Assembly (NCBI GenBank): GCA_029860565.1
Contig: JAOUAY010000007.1
Location: forward strand, 1 to 22,537
Direction of reading: 5' to 3'
Source: Candidatus Nitrosopumilus sp.
Lineage (GTDB): Archaea > Thermoproteota > Nitrososphaeria > Nitrososphaerales > Nitrosopumilaceae
Length of the DNA stretch: 22,537 nt
Part shown: one piece after another, positions 9,211 through 15,715 of the stretch
How the letters are laid out: each line of letters begins with the position of its first letter
Numbering within the stretch: position 1 is the stretch's first letter
The notes under the pieces: model-generated
The model's input: the letters and a program-made list of their open reading frames with translations, nothing else
What the model was told of the DNA's origin: nothing
The model's database searches: none
Translations under genes and position numbers: made by a program

Positions 9211-9249
9211 TTCTAATTTCCTTCTTATTTTATTATTTTTAAAAAAATT
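9211..9249. terminator. T-rich bidirectional termination region
   Basis: Between the convergent crotonase (stop at 9206) and cupredoxin (stop at 9265) genes there is a pyrimidine/T-rich run on the plus strand ending in TATTATTTTT, directly followed by a run of seven A, which is a U-tract for the minus-strand transcript. Archaeal RNA polymerase stops at such U-tracts. There is no strong stem. Confidence 0.5.
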
Positions 9250-9264
9250 AGAATTTCATTTATT

Positions 9265-9789
9265 CTACTTTACGGTAACTACTCCAACTCTCCATGGATG
9301 GAATGAGCAAAAGTAGTTGTAAACTTCAGCTTCTTCAAAAGTATATTCGAATTTGTCTCCAGTATTCAACGGTGCACTATTAAACAATGCAATTACGTTT
9401 CCATACTCATCTTGACTTTGAACTGTATGTGGAACAGAATCATCATTTGTCCATGTCACTGTTGTACCTGCAGAAATTTCAAGATTCAATGGCATATAAA
9501 ATGCTGAACTTGATACATCAAAGTTACCATTAGGAATTATTACTGTTGCATCCCTAACTTCAGGAACAATTTTTTCCACACTTTCTAATTTTATGACCTC
9601 ACTTTCAAGTAAAAATTTAATCATGTTTAGAAACTCTGTCTCTGAAATATTTCCTTGACCATACCATAATGCATTATTTTTTACCCATTCTGGAATAGAT
9701 TCTGCACTCACAAAATTTGTTGAACTTGAAATTAGTAAGATTGAAAACACAATTGCTGGAATCAATATTTTCATTGATACATGTTTCAT
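9265..9789 (-). CDS. Secreted plastocyanin-like cupredoxin with N-terminal thaumarchaeal domain
   Basis: The 174-residue protein has a signal peptide (basic start, hydrophobic about residues 8-28, VSAES cleavage region), then the motif SIPEWVKNNALWYGQGNISETEFLNMIKFLLE found in many thaumarchaeal exported proteins, then a cupredoxin domain (about 82-174). Type 1 copper ligands His121 (VPHTVQS), Cys161 and His164 (YFCSFHPW) are present. The position of the axial Met in amicyanin (Cys+6) is Arg167, so the usual axial ligand is missing. Such proteins are thought to carry electrons outside the membrane in ammonia oxidisers. The ATG at 9789 has a TATA-like box 26 bp upstream, supporting this start over the ATG five codons in. 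It follows the multicopper oxidase gene on the same strand. Confidence 0.88.
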   Translation of the reverse strand: MKHVSMKILIPAIVFSILLISSSTNFVSAESIPEWVKNNALWYGQGNISETEFLNMIKFLLESEVIKLESVEKIVPEVRDATVIIPNGNFDVSSSAFYMPLNLEISAGTTVTWTNDDSVPHTVQSQDEYGNVIALFNSAPLNTGDKFEYTFEEAEVYNYFCSFHPWRVGVVTVK

Positions 9790-9810
9790 ACCTAATAGTT
9801 ACCTTCAAAG

Positions 9811-9820
9811 ATTTTAAATC
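9811..9820 (-). promoter_or_regulatory. TATA-like box of the cupredoxin gene
   Basis: The minus strand reads GATTTAAAAT, centred about 26 bp before the ATG at 9789. It implies independent, leaderless transcription of the cupredoxin rather than read-through from the oxidase. Confidence 0.55.
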
Positions 9821-9912
9821 ATTTGTTTATTTTTAGAGATGATTTTTAGTTTTTTATATTAAAATACCATTAATTTTGATGATTTTCTATAAAAAAATGA
9901 AAAAAATGAAGG

Positions 9913-10971
9913 CTATTCTTCTACTATGAATAGACCTATCATTCCTGCATCTGCATGACTAACAACATGGCAATGGAATAGCCAAACTGCTGGTTTGTCT
10001 GGTTTGATAATAAATGATTCAAGCGTTCCTTGAACTAGTGGGAATGTTTGAGATGTTATTGTAGAACCTCTTTCATTTGTACTTGAAATCATTTTATTTC
10101 CATGTAGGTGGAATGAATGGATTTGGTCTCCTAGATTTGTAACGGAAAATTCAACTGTTTCTCCAACCTTTGCCTTGTAGACAGGTAATGTGTAATTGAA
10201 TTGCGCAACAACTCCATCTAGTCCTTGCTCTGCAAAAATTTCTTCAAGAGCTTTTTCTCCACCTGGCATACCCTTACCATTCATGATAAAGTATGGTGTG
10301 GGACCTTTTTCCATTCTTTCAACATCGTGGCCTATTTCTGCCATCACGATTGGAATGTATCTATCAATGTATGGTCTTGGAGGATTTCTTTCAATTATGA
10401 TATTGCCGTAAAGACCTTGCAAAATGTGGTCCTTTATTCCAAGACCTTCAGATCCTGCGTGATCATGGAAAAATGTTGTTCCCCAAGTATTTACATTGTA
10501 TTCATATGTCCATTCGCCACCTGGTGGAATCATAGAACCTGCCCCGACCCCAGTAATTACATTGACTGGGGATCCATCATGTTTAGGATCATAGTCACTC
10601 ATATGAGCATGGAAACTATGAGTCACATCATGATTGTTGATTACTCTAACTCGCAATAGATCTCCTTGATTTACCATTAGAGTTGGTGATGGCACTGTTC
10701 CGTTGTATGTCCAAGCATGCCAGACAGCAGTATCCGATATTTGAATATCTGTTTGCTCAATTATTAGAGTATATTCCTTAACTGGTTGTTCTTCAGCTTC
10801 TGCAATTTGTGGTTGTTGTATGTTAACTTCAGGTACAATTTGTGTTTGTACCTCAGAGATAGTCTGTGTTTCTGTGTTTAGATCTGGCAAGAATTGAATA
10901 TTTCCTGTTGCACCTACAATTAAAAATGCAACCAAAATTGGTATTCCTACCAGCCCAAATTTTTTCTTCAT
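9913..10971 (-). CDS. Two-domain multicopper oxidase (laccase-like type B, not NirK)
   Basis: Starting at ATG 10971 the protein has 352 residues: MKKKFGLVG and a hydrophobic signal or anchor segment, a Gln/Thr/Glu-rich linker to about residue 65, and two cupredoxin domains. Domain 1 has HAH (His121, His123) and HDH (His169, His171) but no type 1 Cys. Domain 2 has HSFHLHG (His285, His288, His290) and HCHVVSHADAGM (His333, Cys334, His335, His339, Met344), that is one type 1 copper plus its share of a trinuclear cluster. This is the type B two-domain oxidase arrangement. NirK instead has its type 1 Cys in domain 1. An upstream in-frame TTG (10995) falls inside the TATA-like box and is rejected. 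Likely role: extracytoplasmic copper or substrate oxidation with O2; the substrate is unknown. Confidence 0.87.
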   Translation of the reverse strand: MKKKFGLVGIPILVAFLIVGATGNIQFLPDLNTETQTISEVQTQIVPEVNIQQPQIAEAEEQPVKEYTLIIEQTDIQISDTAVWHAWTYNGTVPSPTLMVNQGDLLRVRVINNHDVTHSFHAHMSDYDPKHDGSPVNVITGVGAGSMIPPGGEWTYEYNVNTWGTTFFHDHAGSEGLGIKDHILQGLYGNIIIERNPPRPYIDRYIPIVMAEIGHDVERMEKGPTPYFIMNGKGMPGGEKALEEIFAEQGLDGVVAQFNYTLPVYKAKVGETVEFSVTNLGDQIHSFHLHGNKMISSTNERGSTITSQTFPLVQGTLESFIIKPDKPAVWLFHCHVVSHADAGMIGLFIVEE

Positions 10972-10992
10972 AATTGATGTGAAAAAACCATT

Positions 10993-11001
10993 CAATTAAA
11001 T
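10993..11001 (-). promoter_or_regulatory. TATA-like box that sets the multicopper oxidase start
   Basis: The minus strand reads ATTTAATTG, centred 26 bp before the ATG at 10971. This makes that ATG the leaderless start and removes the eight extra residues that a TTG start at 10995 would add. Confidence 0.5.
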
Positions 11002-11082
11002 GAAAAATAGTTTTTCAAGTTTGGTATTGTAATGGTTGATTCTTATGTCCTATAACGATATATGTAACACCGATACGTTTTT

Positions 11083-11120
11083 CAAGATCTTGACTCTAGG
11101 AATTTTATAAAATAATTCCT
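11083..11120. repeat. Two dyads in the oxidase/regulator divergent region
   Basis: The perfect 10 bp palindrome CAAGATCTTG (11083-11092) is followed by the inverted repeat AGGAATT-N9-AATTCCT (11098-11104 and 11114-11120), which also contains the 12 bp palindrome ATTTTATAAAAT. They lie between the oxidase promoter and the regulator promoter. They are candidate operators; no binding protein is known. Confidence 0.5.
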
Positions 11121-11171
11121 TTTTGGTGATTATTGTGATGAGTATACATTGTCTTGCAGTGCAGACTTATC

Positions 11172-11180
11172 TATTATATT
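11172..11180 (+). promoter_or_regulatory. TATA-like box that sets the regulator start
   Basis: TATTATATT is centred about 26 bp before the ATG at 11202. It supports a leaderless mRNA beginning at that ATG and argues against the upstream in-frame TTG at 11154, which precedes the box. Confidence 0.5.
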
Positions 11181-11201
11181 CAATTTTGGATGTCTTTTTA
11201 C

Positions 11202-11543
11202 ATGCAAGAATTAATTCAAACCAAAAAAATAATTGATGATGAAAAAAAGCAGATCATTTTAGAAATACTCGCTGACAAATATTGTAAATTAATTCTGCAT
11301 AATACTTTAGAAAAACCAAAATCTGCAATGGAAATATCTAATGAAGAAAAAATTCCTATTAGTACTGTGTATAGAAGATTACAGACTCTCTTTGATGCTA
11401 AATTACTTGCTATATCTGGTTCCATCAATCAGGATGGGAAAAAATACTTCCTGTACAAGAGTAGAGTAAAATCCATTTCTCTAAAATGTGATCTGGAAGT
11501 TACATCCATTGAATTGGTGCCTAACTCTTCACACACAAGTTAA
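11202..11543 (+). CDS. Winged-helix transcriptional regulator
   Basis: From ATG 11202 the protein has 113 residues. It carries a winged helix: ILADKYCKLILHNTLEKPKSAMEISNEEKIPISTVYRRLQTLFDAKLL (about residues 22-69) and a wing with GSINQDGKKYFLYKSR. This type of short ArsR/TrmB-like regulator is abundant in ammonia-oxidising archaea. An upstream TTG (11154) would add 16 residues but sits before the TATA-like box, so I did not use it. There are two Cys only, so metal sensing is not evident. It is divergent from the multicopper oxidase, with two dyads in the shared upstream region, so control of the oxidase is a reasonable inference. A 28 bp gap without a TATA box precedes the next gene, so the two may be co-transcribed. 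Confidence 0.78.
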   Translation: MQELIQTKKIIDDEKKQIILEILADKYCKLILHNTLEKPKSAMEISNEEKIPISTVYRRLQTLFDAKLLAISGSINQDGKKYFLYKSRVKSISLKCDLEVTSIELVPNSSHTS

Positions 11544-11571
11544 CTTCCTGTAATTCCTATTTGATCTAAAA

Positions 11572-12174
11572 ATGCTGGACAAAAATATCTCTTCAGCAAA
11601 AAGCCAAATTCATTCATCAAAAAAGGAATCTACTAGAAATATTACTTATAGGCTTCCAGAAAAACTTGTCACTGAATTAGAAACCGAATCAACCCAGAAA
11701 GGTATCTCTCAAAATGTTCTTGTAAGACAAATTCTAGAAAAATATGTCCAATGGGACCGTTTTTCTAGTAAGATTGGAATGATTCCAGTCCCAAAAGGAA
11801 TTTTAGAATCTTTAGGGGGGGAGCTAGATGGAAAAGACATCGATGAAATAATTACTTTGATGTTTCCAATGATTAAAGATACTGTTTTGTTTATCAAAGG
11901 TGGATATGATTTGAAGCGTTGCGTGGAAACATTGGAGGATTATATGCGAGCATCTGGTATGAATTCTGATCATCGAGTAGAAGGTGATATACACACATTT
12001 TTAATCCAACATGATTTGGGTTTGAAATGGTCTGTTTTTACTGAGCAATTACTAACTCAAATTTTTCGTAGCTTCTTACCTGAAAAAGAACTCAAATTTC
12101 AAACAACTGATAATACCGTAATTTTATCTGTATCTTTAGGTTTGGATTTTAATGAGCATGATTATCATAATTGA
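11572..12174 (+). CDS. Ribbon-helix-helix DNA-binding protein with an unidentified C-terminal domain
   Basis: The 200-residue protein has a CopG/Arc-like ribbon-helix-helix at about residues 21-60: RNITYRLPEKLVTELETES as strand and first helix, GISQNVLVRQILEKYV as second helix. Such dimers insert a beta-strand pair into the DNA major groove. The C-terminal 135 residues (from WDRFSSKIGMIPVPKG) do not match a family I recognise; the region is helical, acidic and has one Cys, perhaps a ligand-binding or oligomerisation domain. The N-terminal 20 residues are Ser/Lys rich. The coding sequence contains a run of seven G at 11815-11821, unusual in such AT-rich DNA. It lies 28 bp after the winged-helix regulator, probably in one transcript. 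Confidence 0.7.
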   Translation: MLDKNISSAKSQIHSSKKESTRNITYRLPEKLVTELETESTQKGISQNVLVRQILEKYVQWDRFSSKIGMIPVPKGILESLGGELDGKDIDEIITLMFPMIKDTVLFIKGGYDLKRCVETLEDYMRASGMNSDHRVEGDIHTFLIQHDLGLKWSVFTEQLLTQIFRSFLPEKELKFQTTDNTVILSVSLGLDFNEHDYHN

Positions 12175-12190
12175 AATTCAATTAATCCTT

Positions 12191-12200
12191 TGAAATATTA
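12191..12200 (+). promoter_or_regulatory. TATA-like box of the CBS-pair gene
   Basis: TGAAATATTA is centred about 25 bp before the ATG at 12220, consistent with a leaderless transcript separate from the upstream ribbon-helix-helix gene. Confidence 0.45.
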
Positions 12201-12219
12201 CTCTTCATAAAATCTATCA

Positions 12220-12621
12220 ATGAATTCATCTGATCCAATTCAACAAAAAACCTGGGTAAAACAAATTATGAATAGTTTTGTAGTCTCTGTTGATTCATCT
12301 GTTACTGCAACTGATGCAGCAAAAATGATGGAAGATACTGGGGTTGGATCTGTTGTAGTTTTAGATAATAATTTACCTGTTGGCATTGTTACTGATAGAG
12401 ATTTTGCAATGAAAATTACCGCACATTCTTATCCAATTGACACTCCTGTTCGAAGAATAATGTCTTCTCCTCTTATCTCAATTGATCCTAATTCTGATTT
12501 ATGGGTGGCATCAGATTTGATGTCGACAAGAAATGTAAAGAAATTACCCGTAATTGATGATGATAAAGTTGTTGGAATGCTTACTTCAAGTGACCTAGTC
12601 AAGCATATTGCAGATCACTAG
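12220..12621 (+). CDS. CBS-domain pair protein
   Basis: The 133-residue protein consists of two CBS domains and little else: the first at about residues 14-72 (IMNSFVVSVDSSVTATDAA ... VGIVTDRDFAMKI) and the second at about 77-131 (RIMSSPLISIDPNSDLWVA ... VGMLTSSDLVKHI). CBS pairs (Bateman modules) bind adenine nucleotides such as AMP or ATP, or SAM, and relay the signal to a partner protein. The VTDRD and LTSSD motifs are the usual ribose-phosphate contacts. No effector domain is attached, so it must act in trans; neighbours that could be partners are the ribbon-helix-helix regulator upstream and the Fe-S carrier downstream, but the sequence does not decide. Confidence 0.88.
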   Translation: MNSSDPIQQKTWVKQIMNSFVVSVDSSVTATDAAKMMEDTGVGSVVVLDNNLPVGIVTDRDFAMKITAHSYPIDTPVRRIMSSPLISIDPNSDLWVASDLMSTRNVKKLPVIDDDKVVGMLTSSDLVKHIADH

Positions 12622-12683
12622 AAATCATGAGAGATAAAAATATGCTCATTTCTTGAATTACTAGTATGTCTGGTGGGAAAAGC

Positions 12684-12693
12684 TTATTATAAT
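12684..12693 (+). promoter_or_regulatory. TATA-like box of the Fe-S carrier gene
   Basis: TTATTATAAT is centred about 27 bp before the ATG at 12716, predicting a leaderless mRNA. Confidence 0.55.
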
Positions 12694-12715
12694 TTGAACT
12701 GCCTTTTTTTTCATA

Positions 12716-13066
12716 ATGGCAACTGAGCAAACACAAAAGATGATCACAGTTACTGTAAAAGCTGCTGAAAAGATTCATGAATTTATGAAAGAAGAAGCAG
12801 AATCTCCTCAATACCTTAGAGTATATGTTCAAGGTGGCGGTTGTTCTGGTCTATCTTACGGAATGGGCTTTGAAAAAGCACCAGAAGAAGATGATATAGT
12901 CATGGAAGAAACTGGAGTCAAACTCCTAGTTGACAGCTACAGTGTTGACCACTTACAAGGTGCAAACGTAGACTATATTGAAAGCTTGATGGGTTCTGGA
13001 TTTAAAATAAATAATCCAAATGTAACAAAATCCTGTTCATGCGGTCACTCATTTAGCACTGAATAA
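12716..13066 (+). CDS. A-type iron-sulfur cluster carrier (HesB/IscA/ErpA family)
   Basis: The 116-residue protein has the three invariant cysteines of A-type carriers: Cys43 in QGGGCSGLSYGM and Cys107 and Cys109 in SCSCGHSF near the C-terminus. It begins ITVTVKAAEKIHEFM, the family's usual first strand and helix. A-type carriers take assembled Fe-S clusters from a scaffold (the archaeal SUF system) and deliver them to apo-proteins. In the C-terminal motif the family consensus CGCGxSF reads CSCGHSF, a mild variation. It has its own promoter-like box and is followed by a T-rich run and then the long dnaG leader. The gene lies alone, away from suf genes, in this window. Confidence 0.93.
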   Translation: MATEQTQKMITVTVKAAEKIHEFMKEEAESPQYLRVYVQGGGCSGLSYGMGFEKAPEEDDIVMEETGVKLLVDSYSVDHLQGANVDYIESLMGSGFKINNPNVTKSCSCGHSFSTE

Positions 13067-13077
13067 ACAAAAACATC

Positions 13078-13099
13078 ATTATTTTTCATTTTTATATTT
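13078..13099 (+). terminator. T-rich terminator after the Fe-S carrier gene
   Basis: Twelve bases after the stop codon, the plus strand becomes T-rich (ATTATTTTTCATTTTTATATTT). It has several U-runs typical of archaeal termination and no strong stem. Confidence 0.4.
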
Positions 13100-13101
13100 A
13101 C

Positions 13102-13115
13102 GTAGCAATTGCTAC
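13102..13115. repeat. Perfect 14 bp palindrome upstream of dnaG
   Basis: GTAGCAATTGCTAC is self-complementary over all 14 bases. It lies between the Fe-S carrier terminator and the predicted dnaG promoter, about 30 bp before the TATA-like element at 13141-13150, where an archaeal activator or repressor could bind. Confidence 0.6.
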
Positions 13116-13140
13116 ATGCTCTAAAATGTTTGAAAAAATC

Positions 13141-13150
13141 TATATTTTTA
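13141..13150 (+). promoter_or_regulatory. Probable dnaG TATA-like element
   Basis: TATATTTTTA would place transcription start near 13171, giving dnaG a leader of about 55 bases. A second candidate, TCATATAT at 13172-13179, would shorten the leader to about 25 bases. Confidence 0.35.
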
Positions 13151-13160
13151 ATGTAGATTA

Positions 13161-13184
13161 TTTCGATACCCTCATATATCGAAA
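13161..13184. repeat. Inverted repeat TTTCGATA / TATCGAAA in the dnaG 5' region
   Basis: Perfect 8 bp arms (13161-13168 and 13177-13184) flank an 8 bp spacer. The dyad covers the predicted transcription start of the dnaG-ribK transcript, so it may be an operator; as RNA it could also form a leader hairpin. Confidence 0.55.
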
Positions 13185-13207
13185 GTAAAAAGTGAAATTA
13201 TGATAAT

Positions 13208-13217
13208 AAAGGAGATG
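13208..13217 (+). promoter_or_regulatory. Shine-Dalgarno sequence of dnaG
   Basis: AAAGGAGATG lies about eight bases before the ATG at 13226 and can pair with the CCUCC end of archaeal 16S rRNA. It stands out because most genes here look leaderless and have no such site. Confidence 0.65.
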
Positions 13218-13225
13218 AATAGTTT

Positions 13226-14368
13226 ATGCCTCAATCAGGAATTGTCAAGTATCACGTTAAACTTTCCTATGAAGTTGATGGACTTGTTGAAAGAGCAGAT
13301 ATAATCGGAGCCATCTTTGGCCAAACAGAAGGACTGTTAGGCCCAGAGATGAATTTGAATGAACTGCAACGAGTTTCTAAGGTAGGTCGCATTGAAGTTA
13401 ATGCAAAACCTACATCTAATACCACCGTTGGTGATGCATTAATTCCAATGAGTACTGATATTGATACGTGCGCATTAATTGCAGCAGGTATTGAAAGTAT
13501 TGACAAGGTAGGGCCATTTGATTGTAAATTCACATTAGTGGCCATTGATGATGTACGAGCTGCAAAGAAAGAAGATATTGTAAAACGTGCAAAAGAAATT
13601 AAGCAAAAATGGGCAACTAAAACTGTCAGTGAGGGTGAAAGTATGCTAAACGATGTTCATCAGGGTGACACTGGAAAATTATCTACATATGGACCATCAA
13701 AACTAACATGTAGTTCTGGTGTCTTTGATTCTAATTGGGTGATTTTAGTTGAAGGTAGAGCAGATGTAATTAATCTTCTAAGGGCCGGATATGATAATGC
13801 ACTTGCAATTGAAGGAGCAAAAATTGACGAGTCTATTAAAGAATTATGTAATGATAAAGAAACTGTTGTGGCTTTCCTTGATGGTGACAGATCTGGTGGA
13901 TTTATTCTCAAAGAACTCCAATCTGTTGTTACATTGGACTATGAATTACAAGCAGATACTGGTGTTGAAGTTGAAGAATTAACCCCACAAAGAATTGATG
14001 AAATTCTTAGACCTATTGCTAATGAAATTCGAGATGGAAAACCCGTACCTACACTACAAAATAATGATGATAAACCTATTGCAGAAATGGCGACAAAAGT
14101 TTTTCTAAATCTTAATGAAACACTTGAAGCAGTTGCATTAGACGGTGATCAAAATGAAGTTTTCAAAGTTCCAATCAGTGAAGTTGTTAGTAAACTATCC
14201 ACTCAATCTGGAATCAAATATCTACTATTGGATGGAATTATCACTCAAAGACTTTTAGAAGGTGCCAAAAACGCCGGGGTTGAATGTGTCATAGGACATA
14301 GAGTTGCCAAACTATCAAACTCTGATGGGATGATGCTAAAAACATTCGGTGACTTGGGTGTATCTTAG
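13226..14368 (+). CDS. dnaG: Archaeal DnaG-like primase / exosome-associated Toprim protein
   Basis: The 380-residue protein has the archaeal DnaG layout: an N-terminal domain of about 165 residues, a Toprim domain with Glu176 in LVEGRADVINLL and Asp219/Asp221 in FLDGDRSGGF, and a C-terminal helical region with the family end segment LLDGIITQRLLEGAKNAGVECVIGHR. In archaea this protein is best known as a subunit of the RNA exosome that binds Csl4 and favours poly(A); primase activity has been reported in Sulfolobus. It lacks a zinc-binding domain, as archaeal forms do. The ATG at 13226 is fixed by a strong Shine-Dalgarno sequence. It is followed after 5 bases by ribK, so the two are an operon. 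Confidence 0.95.
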   Translation: MPQSGIVKYHVKLSYEVDGLVERADIIGAIFGQTEGLLGPEMNLNELQRVSKVGRIEVNAKPTSNTTVGDALIPMSTDIDTCALIAAGIESIDKVGPFDCKFTLVAIDDVRAAKKEDIVKRAKEIKQKWATKTVSEGESMLNDVHQGDTGKLSTYGPSKLTCSSGVFDSNWVILVEGRADVINLLRAGYDNALAIEGAKIDESIKELCNDKETVVAFLDGDRSGGFILKELQSVVTLDYELQADTGVEVEELTPQRIDEILRPIANEIRDGKPVPTLQNNDDKPIAEMATKVFLNLNETLEAVALDGDQNEVFKVPISEVVSKLSTQSGIKYLLLDGIITQRLLEGAKNAGVECVIGHRVAKLSNSDGMMLKTFGDLGVS

Positions 14369-14373
14369 AATAT

Positions 14374-15057
14374 ATGGCTGAATTAAAAATTCAACATCTT
14401 TTAACTCTCTCTTATTTACTCTCTAAAGGAGCAAAATACAACTATGTCACTATCACCACTGCTTCTCTTGGTAAGAATATACAAAAATCACAGCAAGCAG
14501 CATCAAAACATCTTCTTGAACTAGAACAAAATAAATTCATTGAGCGAATAATTAGCGGTAGAAATATTTCTGTTAAAATTACCTCAAAAGGATTTTCTGA
14601 AATGGTAAAACTTTCATCTATTTTACAAAAAAGCCTTGATTCCTCTCCTTCATTCGTTGAATTAAAAGGCACACTAGTTTCTGGAATGGGTGAAGGTGCA
14701 TACTATATGGGATTAAAAGGATATACAAAACAATTTCAATCTAAAATTGGATATGTTCCATTTCCAGGAACTCTTAATGTAAGATTAGATCAAAAAATTC
14801 ATCAGGAATCTATTAAACAATTTGAAACTTTAAACGGTGTTAAAATCAAGAGTTTTTCTGATGGTAAAAGAACTTATGGTTGGGTAAAATGTTTTAATGC
14901 TAAATTAAATAATTCCATAAATTGTGAATTAATTATACTTGAACGTACACATCATGATGATTCAATAATAGAATTAATTTCTAAATCTTGCTTAAGAAAA
15001 ACTGGAAAACTAAAAGATGGGTCAAAAGTTTTAATTAATATTCAAATTAATTCTTAA
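14374..15057 (+). CDS. ribK: CTP-dependent riboflavin kinase with N-terminal winged helix
   Basis: The 227-residue protein has two parts. Residues 1-90 form a winged helix (HLLTLSYLLSKGA, then SLGKNIQKSQQAASKHLLELEQNKFI as helix-turn-helix and a wing). Residues 95-227 match archaeal RibK: GTLVSGMGEGAYYM (99-112), FPGTLNVRL (130-138) and a late ERTHHD motif. RibK makes FMN from riboflavin using CTP in place of ATP. Fusions of this kinase to a DNA-binding domain are known in archaea and proposed to let FMN status control transcription (RbkR-type regulators). It starts 5 bases after dnaG and its 3' end overlaps the convergent FAD synthetase gene by 4 nt, so consecutive flavin steps lie tail to tail. 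Confidence 0.9.
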   Translation: MAELKIQHLLTLSYLLSKGAKYNYVTITTASLGKNIQKSQQAASKHLLELEQNKFIERIISGRNISVKITSKGFSEMVKLSSILQKSLDSSPSFVELKGTLVSGMGEGAYYMGLKGYTKQFQSKIGYVPFPGTLNVRLDQKIHQESIKQFETLNGVKIKSFSDGKRTYGWVKCFNAKLNNSINCELIILERTHHDDSIIELISKSCLRKTGKLKDGSKVLINIQINS

Positions 15058-15671
15058 ATCCCATGAATAGATTCTCCGTATTCCTTTTCAATTTTAGAGC
15101 TAGAACTTTCAGGAATTGGAGACTGTAATCTCGCAACTTTTGCATCAAGCTTTATTTTTTTACATCCTTCTGTAATGAATTTCTCTTGATGAGCTTGATC
15201 ATATCCTAATGCAATGATTTGTGGTTTTACATGATTTACCGTCTTAAAAATATCCTCTTCCTGTCCAATTAAACAAAGATCTACCATTGATAATGAATTA
15301 ACCAATTCTTGCCTTTGATCTTGAGTGTGAAGTGGTCTTCTTTTCTTCATTTTTACTGCTGTGTTATCAGTTGCTACAACCACAACTAAGACATCTCCTA
15401 ATTTCTTTGCAGCATTTAACGTGTAAATATGTCCTGGATGGATGATGTCAAAAACCCCTCCAGCTAATACTATGCGTAATGAATTCCTACCCATTTTAGT
15501 GAGTGTGTTTCTATCTTCGTTAACGAGGTGATTTTTTATTAATTCATCTATCTTTGAATTGATAACACCTGTTGAAAGCATACTTTTTTTCTTAATTAGT
15601 TCAAAAGAATCTTTTTCTTCAATTTGACATGTGTATATAGTAGCAAGGATTATTTTTTCGTTTAATTCCAA
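15054..15671 (-). CDS. ribL: FAD synthetase (RibL-type nucleotidyltransferase) with N-terminal winged-helix-like extension
   Basis: The 205-residue protein has a cytidylyltransferase-like fold from about residue 66: RIVLAGGVFDIIHPGHIYTL contains the HxGH motif (His78 to His81), and the C-terminal PIPESSSSKI (about 185-194) is the ISSTKI-like motif. Archaeal RibL makes FAD from FMN and ATP. The first 65 residues (LNEKIILATIYTCQ, FELIKKKSMLSTGVINSKIDELIKNHLVN, then TLTKMGRNS) look like a winged helix and exceed the roughly 150-residue stand-alone RibL. The start is a TTG at 15671, with a minus-strand box near 15695-15703 about 27 bp upstream. Related glycerol-3-phosphate cytidylyltransferases share the fold, so substrate is inferred mainly from the neighbouring ribK. 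Confidence 0.8.
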   Translation of the reverse strand: MELNEKIILATIYTCQIEEKDSFELIKKKSMLSTGVINSKIDELIKNHLVNEDRNTLTKMGRNSLRIVLAGGVFDIIHPGHIYTLNAAKKLGDVLVVVVATDNTAVKMKKRRPLHTQDQRQELVNSLSMVDLCLIGQEEDIFKTVNHVKPQIIALGYDQAHQEKFITEGCKKIKLDAKVARLQSPIPESSSSKIEKEYGESIHGI

Positions 15672-15715
15672 TATTTTTTTATTCTTAGACCCTCTCTTTA
15701 ATTCATTACTAAAAA

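Noticed and set aside
9913..10971. Calling the multicopper oxidase NirK (copper nitrite reductase)
   Set aside because: NirK has its type 1 Cys in domain 1; here domain 1 has none and domain 2 holds the HCH...H....M site, the type B two-domain oxidase pattern.
10972..10995. Upstream TTG start for the multicopper oxidase
   Set aside because: The TTG falls inside the TATA-like box that is ideally placed for a leaderless start at ATG 10971, and the shorter form begins with a classic MKKK signal sequence.
11154..11201. TTG start of the winged-helix regulator at 11154
   Set aside because: It lies before the TATA-like box at 11172-11180; ATG 11202 is 25-26 bp after that box.
13102..13184. The dnaG upstream dyads as intrinsic terminators of the Fe-S carrier gene
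   Set aside because: Neither dyad is followed by a run of T; the T-rich run lies before them, nearer the stop codon.
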